From positions 124,001 through 188,000 of the forward strand of contig JASCOD010000002.1 of NCBI GenBank assembly GCA_029959615.1: a DNA stretch of 64,000 nt, in the 5' to 3' direction. Positions 9,299-18,114 of this stretch are shown piece by piece. How positions within the stretch are numbered: position 1 is the first letter of the stretch; each line of letters opens with the position of its first letter. The position numbers and the translations under genes are program-made. This DNA is from Flavobacteriaceae bacterium PS02338 (GTDB taxonomy: Bacteria; Bacteroidota; Bacteroidia; Sphingobacteriales; Sphingobacteriaceae). A model generated the notes under the pieces. It was not told where the DNA came from. It ran no database searches and saw only the letters and a list, made by a program, of their open reading frames with translations.

Positions 9299-10774
9299 TT
9301 AAAGCTCTTTCCTTAATCTTGCAACAGGGATGTTCATTTGCTCCCTATATTTTGCTACCGTTCGCCTTGCAATGTTATAACCATGCTCCTTTAAGATATC
9401 GGTTAAACGTTCATCAGCAAGTGGCTTTCGCTTATCTTCCTTGCCGATACAGTCTTCCAAAATTTTCTTAACTTCTTTGTTAGAAACTTCTTCTCCACTT
9501 TCAGTTTGGATAGCTTCAGAAAAGAAAGACTTCAATAGGAAGGTGCCGAATTCAGTTTGCACATATTTCGAATTTGCCACCCTAGATACCGTAGAAATAT
9601 CCATATCGATTTTATCTGCGATATCCTTTAAAATCATGGGACGTAACTTGCGTTCATCTCCTGTTAAGAAATAGTCATACTGGTAATGCATGATGGCATT
9701 CATTGTTTTCAGCAATGTTTGTTGCCTTTGTTTAATAGCGTCAATAAACCATTTTGCTGAATCTAATTTTTGTTTCACAAACTGTACAGCCTCTTTCATT
9801 TTTTTATCTTTTTGAGAAGCTTTGTCGTAGTGATCAAACATATCCATGTAAGAGCGACTTACACGTAGTTCTGGCGCATTCCTTGCATTTAAAGTAAGTA
9901 TTAATACACTGTCGTTATTCGAGATGTGAAAATCAGGAATGATCTGTAACTGTTTAGTTGTAACTTGATTAGAATCACCCGGTTTTGGGTTGAGACGTAA
10001 AATTTCGCCAACTACATCCTTTAATTCTTCACTGTTAAGTCCAACTGCTCTTTCAAGTTTATCGTAGTGTTTTCTGGTGAATTCATCTAAATGGAATTCT
10101 ACTATTTCAATTGCCTTTTTTATCAGCGGGTTTGTCGCGTCTTTTCTTCTCAACTGCAAGGTTAAACACTCCTGTAAGTCTCTAGCAGCAATTCCTGCGG
10201 GGTCAAAGCTCTGTATCAACTTTAGCATTTCCAGTACATCTTCTTCTTCCACCATCACGTTCTGAGAGAAAGCCAAGTCATCAATCATAGAGGTAATAGG
10301 CCTACGTAAATAACCATCGTCATCTAAACTGCCTATAATTTGTTTACCTACAATAAAGTCTTGATCCGAAAGTGGAATTAAATCTAATTGTTGCTGTAAA
10401 CTCTCAAAAAAAGTGGTTTCAATTGCAATTGGAGTTTCTTTTTTATCTTCCTCGTCATCGCCGTTATTATAAGAAGTACTGTAGTCATTGGTGTTATCGT
10501 CTTGTAGGTAATCGTCTACATTGAATTCATCCATACCAGTATCTTCACTACGGTCGCCGTCGAAATCGTCTCTATCTTCCTGTAAATCGTCGTATTCTCC
10601 TTTAGGTTCGTCTAAGGTCATTAAACTAGAGTCTTCTAAGGCCGGATTTTCTTCTAATTCTTCCTTTATGCGTGCGTCTAAAGCTACGGTTGGAACCTGC
10701 AACAATTTGATAAACTGAATTTGTTGTGGTGATAATTTTTGTAATAGCTTCTGTTGAAGATGTTGTTTTAGCAT
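9299..10774 (-). CDS. rpoN: RNA polymerase sigma-54 factor
   Basis: Sigma-54 directs core RNA polymerase to -24/-12 promoters and needs an AAA+ activator. Region I is the Gln/Leu-rich start MLKQHLQQKLLQKLSPQQIQ. It is followed by a long acidic region II (runs of D/E over ~70 residues), the core-binding and HTH regions, and a C-terminal RpoN box ARRTVAKYRE. The ATG at 10774 is chosen over an in-frame ATG 33 bases upstream because family members normally begin at MLKQ; this gives 491 residues, a usual length. The gene is divergent from mscL and convergent, with a one-base gap, with the PorP/SprF gene. No sigma-54 activator is encoded in the window. Confidence 0.97.
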   Translation of the reverse strand: MLKQHLQQKLLQKLSPQQIQFIKLLQVPTVALDARIKEELEENPALEDSSLMTLDEPKGEYDDLQEDRDDFDGDRSEDTGMDEFNVDDYLQDDNTNDYSTSYNNGDDEEDKKETPIAIETTFFESLQQQLDLIPLSDQDFIVGKQIIGSLDDDGYLRRPITSMIDDLAFSQNVMVEEEDVLEMLKLIQSFDPAGIAARDLQECLTLQLRRKDATNPLIKKAIEIVEFHLDEFTRKHYDKLERAVGLNSEELKDVVGEILRLNPKPGDSNQVTTKQLQIIPDFHISNNDSVLILTLNARNAPELRVSRSYMDMFDHYDKASQKDKKMKEAVQFVKQKLDSAKWFIDAIKQRQQTLLKTMNAIMHYQYDYFLTGDERKLRPMILKDIADKIDMDISTVSRVANSKYVQTEFGTFLLKSFFSEAIQTESGEEVSNKEVKKILEDCIGKEDKRKPLADERLTDILKEHGYNIARRTVAKYREQMNIPVARLRKEL

Positions 10775-10907
10775 AAAAGGGAATAACGAGTTTTCAAAAA
10801 TAAACAAATGCTTTATAATTTTGTTGGTTAATTTGATTAATTAATGTTCTTTTGACTAAGTTTACATTAACTAAAAAAAATATTCGTCTAACTAAAACAA
10901 CATTTAT

Positions 10908-11339
10908 ATGGGATTTGTAAAAGAATTTAGAGAGTTTGCGGTAAAAGGCAATGTAATGGATTTGGCTGTCGGTGTAATTATTGGTGGAGCGTTTGGGAAA
11001 ATAATCGATAGCGTAGTAAAGGATTTAGTGATGCCAATTGTGTCTGCTATTATAGGACAACCTGATTTTAGCCAATTATATATAGTTTTGAAAGGAGAAG
11101 TGCCTGCTAATATGGCTTTAGAAGAAGCAAGAAAAATACCTGAAACTTCTATTTTTGCTTACGGTAACTTTATTACTGTTGCAATTAATTTCTTTTTATT
11201 AGCGCTAGTAATTTTTGTTATGGTAAAAGGCATAAATAGCCTCAAACGTAAAGAGGAAGCTGCACCAGCCGCTCCACCAAAGCCAACCAAAGAAGAGATT
11301 TTACTTACAGAAATTAGAGACTTACTTAAGAATAAATAA
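10908..11339 (+). CDS. mscL: Large-conductance mechanosensitive channel MscL
   Basis: This 143-residue inner-membrane protein has the MscL N-terminus FVKEFREFAVKGNVMDLAVG. TM1 has a GVIIGGAFGKI-type glycine pattern, a periplasmic loop follows, TM2 is near residues 82-105, and the C-terminal helix is charged (KPTKEEILLTEIRDLL). MscL forms a homopentameric channel that opens under membrane tension and protects cells from hypo-osmotic shock. Length and topology are complete. It stands alone, is divergent from rpoN, and is followed by a strong hairpin terminator. Confidence 0.97.
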   Translation: MGFVKEFREFAVKGNVMDLAVGVIIGGAFGKIIDSVVKDLVMPIVSAIIGQPDFSQLYIVLKGEVPANMALEEARKIPETSIFAYGNFITVAINFFLLALVIFVMVKGINSLKRKEEAAPAAPPKPTKEEILLTEIRDLLKNK

Positions 11340-11354
11340 TTTATTTACTTACTA

Positions 11355-11395
11355 AAGAGACGTTGGCTGTAATCTTAACCAACGTCTCTTTTTAA
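11355..11395 (+). terminator. Rho-independent terminator of mscL
   Basis: A 13-base inverted repeat (AAAGAGACGTTGG at 11355 pairing with CCAACGTCTCTTT from 11380) with a ~12-base loop is followed by a T-run. Confidence 0.9.
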
Positions 11396-11413
11396 TTTCC
11401 TCCAGAATTTAAA

Positions 11414-11842
11414 ATGAAAAGATTAATTCTAGCATTAATATTGATGTCATCGACCTATTTATATGCTCAAAATAAAGAAGAGCAAAGTTTGAACACCGCA
11501 GTAGAAAAGTTGAAAAATGCAATGATTAGTGGAGAAAGAAAGGCATTGGAAGAAGTAGCTAGCGATGACTTAAGTTATGGGCACTCTGGTGGAAAAATAG
11601 AAGACAAGTCAGCTTTCGTAGAAGCAATTGCTAATGGCAAATCAGATTTTGTAACCATTGATTTAAAAAATCAAACAGTAAAGATAACTGGAAAAACCGC
11701 AATAGTACGCCATGAGCTGCACGCAACAACCAATGATGGTGGAAAATCTGGTGAAGTGCATTTGGGTATCATGCTTGTTTGGCAGAAACAAGGCAAAGAT
11801 TGGAAATTGCTAGCTAGGCAGGCTTACAAGCTTCCTCACTAA
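11414..11842 (+). CDS. Exported NTF2-like (DUF4440/SnoaL-type) protein
   Basis: This 142-residue protein has a signal peptide ending LYAQN. The mature part has the NTF2-like pattern: an N-terminal helix (NTAVEKLKNAMISGERKALEEV), then L.YGHSGG, and strands ending in HLGIMLVWQKQG.DWKLLARQAYKLP. Proteins of this type are small cone-shaped barrels that bind or hydrolyse small ligands; no catalytic residues can be assigned. It is convergent, with five bases between stops, with the LacI regulator of the pectin locus. It may be an accessory to that locus or an unrelated neighbour. Confidence 0.8.
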   Translation: MKRLILALILMSSTYLYAQNKEEQSLNTAVEKLKNAMISGERKALEEVASDDLSYGHSGGKIEDKSAFVEAIANGKSDFVTIDLKNQTVKITGKTAIVRHELHATTNDGGKSGEVHLGIMLVWQKQGKDWKLLARQAYKLPH

Positions 11843-11847
11843 TTTAT

Positions 11848-12858
11848 CTATCTGATAAATAAATCAGTATCTAGTACTTTTTTCTCGAATTCTTCCACAG
11901 GATATTTTGCTTCGATAAGTCTTAGGAGCATTTCGGTAGCTAATCTTCCGATTTCGTAAGCAGGTTGTCTAACAGAAGTTAAGGATGGATTAAATAAGTC
12001 CAACACATCTGAATTACTGAAGCCAGCGATAGCCATATCTTCGGGCACTGCTATTTTTAAGTTTTTAAATACACTTAAACAGCCTGTGCTTAATCTGTCG
12101 CCTGCTACGAAAATGGCATTTGGCTTATCTTTTAGCGCTACTAATTCCTTAATGGCAGTTTCGGTTTCTTCGTACAACATTCCACCATGTGGACAATACT
12201 TCACATATTCTTCTTTAAATTCAATGCCATGGTCGGCCAAAGCCTTTTTATAGCCAGATAATCTTTCTATGCTAATAGATAGATGACTTGAACTGGTTAA
12301 ATGTGCTACTTTCTTGTGCCCAGATTTGATAAGATGACTTGTGGCATTGTAAGCACCTTTTTCATTATCAGCAATTACCTTGTCGGTAATAATTTCATCC
12401 GCTACGCGATCAAAGAAAACGATAGGTAGTCCTTTATCGTGAAGCGATTTGATATGAGAAATATCTTCTGTTTGAGAGGATAGCGAAATCAATAGGCCAT
12501 CTACAGATCTAGAGGCCAAGTGGTTTACGTTGATTACCTCACGTTCGTAAGACTCGTGCGTTTGAGAAATGATTACGTGGTAACCCTTGTCGTAAGCAAT
12601 AGATTCTATTCCATCTACAGCCTGTGAAAAGTAGCTATTGGCCACTTCGCTTACCACAACGCCAATAGACTTGCTTCGTCGTTCTTTTAAACTTAAGGCA
12701 ATAGGATTGGGCTTGTAACCTATTTGTTTGGCATATTCCGTAACCAATTTTTTTGTCGCTGGACTAATCTCGTAGGTATCTCTCAATGCTCTTGATACGG
12801 TTGAAGTAGAAAGTCCAAGTGCTTTGGCAATATCTTTTATGGTAACGGGCTCAAACAT
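11848..12858 (-). CDS. LacI family transcriptional regulator, probable pectin-locus regulator
   Basis: This 336-residue regulator has an N-terminal LacI HTH (VTIKDIAKALGLSTSTVSRAL, residues ~4-23) with hinge helix (..NPIALSLKERRS). A periplasmic-binding-protein-like effector domain follows (IGVVVSEVANSYFSQ; DGLLISLSS; VFFDRV; AIFVAGDRLSTG; SLTSVRQPAYEIGR). It is transcribed divergently from susC. An imperfect dyad with a CG core lies between them, and an identical 15-base site precedes the GH28 gene (see the regulatory features). It is therefore likely to repress or activate the pectin locus in response to a uronate-type sugar; the effector is not determinable from sequence. No other regulator lies in the locus. 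Confidence 0.92.
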   Translation of the reverse strand: MFEPVTIKDIAKALGLSTSTVSRALRDTYEISPATKKLVTEYAKQIGYKPNPIALSLKERRSKSIGVVVSEVANSYFSQAVDGIESIAYDKGYHVIISQTHESYEREVINVNHLASRSVDGLLISLSSQTEDISHIKSLHDKGLPIVFFDRVADEIITDKVIADNEKGAYNATSHLIKSGHKKVAHLTSSSHLSISIERLSGYKKALADHGIEFKEEYVKYCPHGGMLYEETETAIKELVALKDKPNAIFVAGDRLSTGCLSVFKNLKIAVPEDMAIAGFSNSDVLDLFNPSLTSVRQPAYEIGRLATEMLLRLIEAKYPVEEFEKKVLDTDLFIR

Positions 12859-12961
12859 GCTTTGCGGTGTAAATTTACGTAGGTTGCTATCTCAAAAAGG
12901 CATCTCAAAAATAGCACTATTTATCTATAGTATTAAAGATATAATTTTTGCACGAGTTTGG

Positions 12962-12986
12962 CAACGTTATCGGGAACGATTGCATA
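12962..12986. promoter_or_regulatory. Candidate LacI-type operator upstream of susC
   Basis: GGGAACGATTGCATA at 12972-12986 recurs exactly at 29658-29672. Here it forms the right half of an imperfect dyad: GCAACGTT on the left (from 12961) and AACGATTGC on the right. A CG core within an A/T-flanked dyad is typical of LacI/GalR operators. A TTTG at 12957-12960 and a TAAATTTA at 12985-12992 could be -33 and -7 promoter elements bracketing the site, though their 24-base spacing is long. Binding by the neighbouring LacI protein is inferred. Confidence 0.55.
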
Positions 12987-13092
12987 AATTTATACTAGAT
13001 CAATAAATGCATATTCTAAAAAAACGTTGTAGAATTGTTAAAGGATGGCTTTAAGGCTATTCTTGCATATAACCAAATTTTAACCATATTGT

Positions 13093-16000
13093 ATGAAAAA
13101 AATCTTGCTGTTTTTTTGTGTATTGGCTATTGGCATTCAGCTAGTTCAAGCGCAAACGAGGTCAGTAACAGGAAAGGTAACCGAAAAGGCTACCGGATCT
13201 CCAATTCCTGGTGTAGCCGTAACAATTAAAGGAACAAAAAATGCTGTATCTACCGATGGTAATGGTATTTACAAAATTGCAATTCCATCTACTGGAAATG
13301 TTGTTTTAGTATTCAATTCCATAGGCTTTAATAATGTAGAGGAAACTATTGGCTCAAAAAGCCAAGTAAACGTAGCTTTAACAGAAAGTGCAACTACGCT
13401 TAACGAAGTGAAAATTGTAAATATCGGTTATGGAACTGTTAAGCGTGAAGCAATTACAGGTGCTGTTTCTTCTGTTGGTGCTGCTACCATTGCCGCTGCT
13501 CCAGTTGCATCGGCATTAGAAGCCATTCAAGGTCGTGTTGCAGGAGTAAACATTGCTTCAACCGAAGGTTCTCCTGATGCAGAAGTAAATGTTAGAGTTA
13601 GGGGTGGAGGTTCAATTACGCAAAGTAATGAGCCATTATACATTGTAGATGGCTTTCCAGTAAATTCTATTACTGACATCGCTCCACAAGATATTGAAAG
13701 TATAGATATTTTAAAAGACGCGTCTTCTACAGCAATTTATGGTGCTAGGGGTGCAAATGGAGTAGTGTTGGTAACGACTAAGAGTGGTAAAGATGGAAAG
13801 ACAAGTATCTCTTACAATTTATTTGGTGGATTCAGAAAAATTGCAAAGACATTAGATGTTTTAAGTCCTTATGATTATGTGACTTGGCAGTATGAAAGAG
13901 CATTGTTGGATAATTCAATTTCTGACTACACAAAATACTTTGGCAATTATCAAGATATTGATTTGTACCAAAATATGCCAGTAAATGATTGGCAGAATTT
14001 AGTTTTCGGACGCACAGGTAATACGATTAATCACAATTTGAGTATTATGGGTGGCAGCGATAAAACTAAGTATAGCCTTAGCCATAACTATGTAAAAGAT
14101 AATGCCATCATGCAGCTTTCGAGCTATCAAAGGCAAAACATTAACTTTAAGTTAAATCACAAGTTATATAGTAATTTAACTTTAGACTTCGGTTTAAGAT
14201 ATGCAGATACAAAAACTAAAGGTGGTGGCGCCAACGAGGTAAGGGAAATTTCTTCTGCAGATTCTCGTTTAAAGTTTGCAATGTTATATCCACCTTTCCC
14301 GGTACCAGGATTAACCACAACAACAGATGCCGATGATGATTTCAACCTATATAATCCTTTGGTATCTATTGCGGATAATGATCAATATGTAAGTCGTAAA
14401 CAATATAATATCAGCGGTTCGATCACTTATGATATTCTTAAAGATTTAAAATTTAGATCTGATATCGGTTATGATGCTTACCGAAATGATCAGGATCGTT
14501 TTTATGGCCGTACTACTTATTATGTAAGAAACGTGCCCGCTTCAGTAAATCAGAATTTACCAGCATTAATACTAACAAATACAAATAGAAATACCATAAG
14601 AAACACCAACACGTTAAATTATAATTTAAAAAAGATGTTGGGTGCCGATCATAATTTAACTGTTTTATTAGGACAAGAGTATTTGCAAATTGAAAATGCG
14701 GTACTAACAAATGTGGTTCATGGTTTTCCGGCAACTTTCAGTTTTGATGATACTAGAAAATTCACCACTCAAGGTATGCCTAACTCTGTAGATAACAACT
14801 TTTCTCCAGATGATAAATTGTTATCTTTTTTTGGTCGTGCTAATTATGATTATAAAGGTAAATATTTGTTGAGTCTAGCTTTTAGAGCAGATGGATCTTC
14901 TAAATTTACCGAACAAAATCGTTGGGGTTATTTTCCATCGGTTTCTGGAGCTTGGCGAATTATTCAAGAAGATTTTATGAGCAGTACAAAATCATGGTTG
15001 TCTGATTTAAAAATAAGGGCAAGTTATGGTACAGCGGGTAATAACAATATTCCTCCTGGGCAAATTGTAGAAGCTTTTCAAAATACTACCACAACTTGGA
15101 TTAATGGAGCTAATAGCCTTTGGTCGTTACCTAAAATCATGGCTAATCCAGATTTGAAATGGGAAACAACTGTTTCTCGTAACGTAGGTATAGATTTCGG
15201 CCTATTCGGTTCTAAAATTACAGCAACTGCTGATGCTTACATCAATAACACAAAAGATTTATTAATCGAATATCCTATTTTAGGAGTTGGCTACGATTCG
15301 CAATATAGAAATATCGGCGAAACACAAAATAAAGGTTTAGAATTCGGAGTTAACTATCGTGCAATACAAAAGAAAAATTTCGATTTAGGATTTAACGCAA
15401 ATATTTCTTTCAACCGTAACAAAGTAGTTTCGCTGGGTAGCATCCAAAATATAAATGGTACTTCTGGATGGGCTTCAACTGAGATTGGTGTAGATTATAT
15501 GGTAATGCAAGGAATGGCGTTAGGTCAGATATATGGCTACAGAGGAGCCGGTAGATATGAAGTCTCAGATTTCTCTGGAGTTACCGGTACTACATGGAAT
15601 TTAAAACCAGGTGTGCCTAGTGCAGCTACTGTAATTGGCAATAATAACGTTAGGCCAGGTGCCATGAAATTGGAAGATGTAAATGGAGATGGCGTAGTTA
15701 ATTTGAATGACAGAACAATAATTGGTAACACAATGCCATTGCATACTGGAGGTTTCTCGGTTAACGGTAGAGTTTACGGGTTTGATTTTGCTGCTTATTT
15801 TAACTGGAGTTATGGTAATGATGTGTATAACGCAAATAAAATCGAATATACTTCGACTAGTAAATATAGCTCTAGAAATATGATTGATATCATGGCTTCA
15901 GGTAATAGATGGACTAACTTACGTTCAGATGGTACTTTGAGTTATGATCCAGCAGAATTACAGGCTATGAACGCAAACACGACAATGTGGTCGCCTTATA

Positions 16001-16284
16001 TGTCTGCTTATGCTCTTTCAGATTGGGCTGTAGAAGATGGTTCATTCTTACGTTTATCTACTGTAACGCTAGGTTATACCTTGCCAGAAGAAATTTCTAA
16101 AAAACTTAAAATGAAAAAATTGAGAGTTTATGCTTCTGGTAATAACGTATTTTTAATCACTAACTATACAGGTTTCGATCCAGAAGTATCAACAAGAAGA
16201 AGAACAGGGTTAACACCAGGAGTAGATTACTCGGCCTATCCAAGAAGTAGATCAATAGTTTTTGGCTTAAACGTTAACTTTTAA
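13093..16284 (+). CDS. SusC/RagA family TonB-linked outer-membrane protein
   Basis: This 1063-residue TonB-dependent transporter has a signal peptide (VQAQ at ~18-21) and a carboxypeptidase-D regulatory-like domain (VTGKVTEKATGSPIPGVAV, ~25-105). The SusC signature VNIGYGTVKREAITGAVSSV leads into the plug (~110-230; PLYIVDGFPVNSI, ILKDASSTAIYGARGANGVV). A long 22-strand-type barrel ends in GLNVNF. It imports oligosaccharides together with the SusD lipoprotein immediately downstream. As the first gene of the locus after the divergent LacI gene, it most likely imports pectin (galacturonan) fragments, judging from the downstream enzymes. Confidence 0.96.
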   Translation: MKKILLFFCVLAIGIQLVQAQTRSVTGKVTEKATGSPIPGVAVTIKGTKNAVSTDGNGIYKIAIPSTGNVVLVFNSIGFNNVEETIGSKSQVNVALTESATTLNEVKIVNIGYGTVKREAITGAVSSVGAATIAAAPVASALEAIQGRVAGVNIASTEGSPDAEVNVRVRGGGSITQSNEPLYIVDGFPVNSITDIAPQDIESIDILKDASSTAIYGARGANGVVLVTTKSGKDGKTSISYNLFGGFRKIAKTLDVLSPYDYVTWQYERALLDNSISDYTKYFGNYQDIDLYQNMPVNDWQNLVFGRTGNTINHNLSIMGGSDKTKYSLSHNYVKDNAIMQLSSYQRQNINFKLNHKLYSNLTLDFGLRYADTKTKGGGANEVREISSADSRLKFAMLYPPFPVPGLTTTTDADDDFNLYNPLVSIADNDQYVSRKQYNISGSITYDILKDLKFRSDIGYDAYRNDQDRFYGRTTYYVRNVPASVNQNLPALILTNTNRNTIRNTNTLNYNLKKMLGADHNLTVLLGQEYLQIENAVLTNVVHGFPATFSFDDTRKFTTQGMPNSVDNNFSPDDKLLSFFGRANYDYKGKYLLSLAFRADGSSKFTEQNRWGYFPSVSGAWRIIQEDFMSSTKSWLSDLKIRASYGTAGNNNIPPGQIVEAFQNTTTTWINGANSLWSLPKIMANPDLKWETTVSRNVGIDFGLFGSKITATADAYINNTKDLLIEYPILGVGYDSQYRNIGETQNKGLEFGVNYRAIQKKNFDLGFNANISFNRNKVVSLGSIQNINGTSGWASTEIGVDYMVMQGMALGQIYGYRGAGRYEVSDFSGVTGTTWNLKPGVPSAATVIGNNNVRPGAMKLEDVNGDGVVNLNDRTIIGNTMPLHTGGFSVNGRVYGFDFAAYFNWSYGNDVYNANKIEYTSTSKYSSRNMIDIMASGNRWTNLRSDGTLSYDPAELQAMNANTTMWSPYMSAYALSDWAVEDGSFLRLSTVTLGYTLPEEISKKLKMKKLRVYASGNNVFLITNYTGFDPEVSTRRRTGLTPGVDYSAYPRSRSIVFGLNVNF

Positions 16285-16294
16285 TTTGAGATCC

Positions 16295-18103
16295 ATGAAA
16301 AAAATTAATTATATCCTGCTGTTTTTTGCTCTAGGAGCTATAGTTAGTAGTTGTAATAAGGTTTTAGACGCACCTATGAAGTCGTCTTTAGCAGAAGCCG
16401 AAATTTTTTCGACAGAAAGGTTGGCCCAAGGTACTATCACAGGTATTTTGCAAACGTTTGCTGAAACAAATTCTTACAGAGGTAGATATATTGCAATGTA
16501 CGGAACAAATACAGATACAGAATTAATATCTGGAATTACCAGTACTGCTGCAGACAAATCTCGTTTAGCAAATTATGATACGAATATCAATAACGGTCAA
16601 ATGAATAACGCGACAAACGTTTGGGCAATGCTTTACCAAGGTATAGAGAGAGCCAACATAGCTATTCGTGGTTTTAGAACCTATGGAAACGTACAAAACG
16701 ATCCGAAACTAGCACAACTACTTGGGGAAGCACTTACGTTAAGAGCCGTAATGTATTGCGATTTAATTAAAGGTTGGGGAGATGTTCCTGCAAGGTTTGA
16801 ACCCATTACCAATGAAACTTTAAACTTACCTAGAAGTAGCCGTGATGTTATTTACAAGCAATTACTCAAAGATCTAGAAGAAGCATCTGGTTATTTAGCT
16901 TGGCCTAATGTTACAGCAAGAACCAGTTCTGTAGAAAACGTAAACAAAGCTTTTGCCAAAGGCTTAAGAGCTCGTATAGCACTTTATGCAGGTGGTTATG
17001 CGCTTCGTCAAGATGGAACTATTCGCTTAAGTTCTGATCCAGATTTAAGTCGTGATAAAATGTACACTATTGCTAAAACAGAATGTCTAGATCTTATCAA
17101 TGGTAATCGTGGTCAATTATTTTCAAGTTTTCAAACTGTTTTTCAAAACTTATGTAAGGAGGTGGTTACCGCTGGACAAGAATCTATGTGGGAAATTCCT
17201 TTTAGCGAAGGTAGAGGACGGGTTATTTTTGATCTAGGTGTGAGACATACATCTGAAGATAAGTATACCAAGCAAAATAAAGGTGGTAATGTATTGGCCA
17301 ATCCGGCAGTATGGTATGAATTTGATAAAGAAGATACACGTAGAAATGTAAGCGTTACACCATATGGGTGGGGAGCTGCTACACCAACTACGGCAAAGCA
17401 ACAGATATCTACTTTAGGTGCAATGTATTTAGGGAAATATCGCTACGAGTGGATGACACGTAGAGTTACCTCTGATAACGATGACGGTGTAAACTGGATG
17501 TACATGCGTTTTGCAGATGTGATTTTAATGGCAGCAGAAGCGGTTAATGAATTAGATGGTCCAAGTGCTGCCCTTCCTTACATAAGGAAAATTGTAGAAA
17601 GAGCTTATGGGTCTAATACAACTAAGGCCGCGGAAGTCATGACGTATGCCGCTACCTTCTCTGATAAGCAACTGTTTTTAGAGAATGTAATCATGAAACA
17701 AAGAGCTTTAGAGTTTGTGGGAGAGATGATTAGAAAAGAAGACTTAAACCGCTGGAATAAGTTAGATCAAGTTTTAGCCACTAATAAGGCGAACTTACAG
17801 GCACTTCAAAATAAATCAATGGTTGGTACTAAATACGAGCAATGGCCATCAAAAGTTTATTGGAAATTAAATGCAGATAATGAAACTTTGGATATTTACG
17901 GCTTAGATAAAGGAGACACAGACGCAATTGGTGCAGCCAAAGCTGGTTACACTGCTGCAAATTGGAACTTTTCAACATCGGGAACTTTGTTTTGGGATGC
18001 TGTTTATGTAAAACAACCTAGCAAACAGCCATTTTGGCCAATTTGGCAAGTATTTTTAGATGCATCTGATGGTAAATTAAACAACACTATTTTAGGATTG
18101 TAA
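16295..18103 (+). CDS. SusD/RagB family surface glycan-binding lipoprotein
   Basis: This lipoprotein (lipobox IVSSC, Cys ~19) of ~602 residues has the SusD-type TPR-rich fold: EIFSTERLAQGTITGILQ, W..LYQGIERANIAIRGF, and GEALTLRAVMYCDLIKGWGDVP. The ATG at 16295 is preferred to the in-frame TTG nine bases upstream because MKKINYILLFF is a normal lipoprotein start. It forms the lid on the SusC barrel and binds the oligosaccharide. The gap to susC is ten bases, so the two are co-transcribed. The length is slightly above the family's usual 500-600. Confidence 0.95.
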   Translation: MKKINYILLFFALGAIVSSCNKVLDAPMKSSLAEAEIFSTERLAQGTITGILQTFAETNSYRGRYIAMYGTNTDTELISGITSTAADKSRLANYDTNINNGQMNNATNVWAMLYQGIERANIAIRGFRTYGNVQNDPKLAQLLGEALTLRAVMYCDLIKGWGDVPARFEPITNETLNLPRSSRDVIYKQLLKDLEEASGYLAWPNVTARTSSVENVNKAFAKGLRARIALYAGGYALRQDGTIRLSSDPDLSRDKMYTIAKTECLDLINGNRGQLFSSFQTVFQNLCKEVVTAGQESMWEIPFSEGRGRVIFDLGVRHTSEDKYTKQNKGGNVLANPAVWYEFDKEDTRRNVSVTPYGWGAATPTTAKQQISTLGAMYLGKYRYEWMTRRVTSDNDDGVNWMYMRFADVILMAAEAVNELDGPSAALPYIRKIVERAYGSNTTKAAEVMTYAATFSDKQLFLENVIMKQRALEFVGEMIRKEDLNRWNKLDQVLATNKANLQALQNKSMVGTKYEQWPSKVYWKLNADNETLDIYGLDKGDTDAIGAAKAGYTAANWNFSTSGTLFWDAVYVKQPSKQPFWPIWQVFLDASDGKLNNTILGL

Positions 18104-18114
18104 ACCATAAAACA

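Noticed and set aside
10816..10823. Possible -7 element TAATTTTG for mscL
   Set aside because: It lacks a -33 partner and lies 85 bases from the start codon; not enough to call a promoter.
12906..12913. Possible -7 element (TATTTTTG on the minus strand) for the LacI gene
   Set aside because: The TAnnTTTG pattern fits, but no TTTG lies at the expected upstream spacing, and such boxes are frequent in AT-rich DNA.
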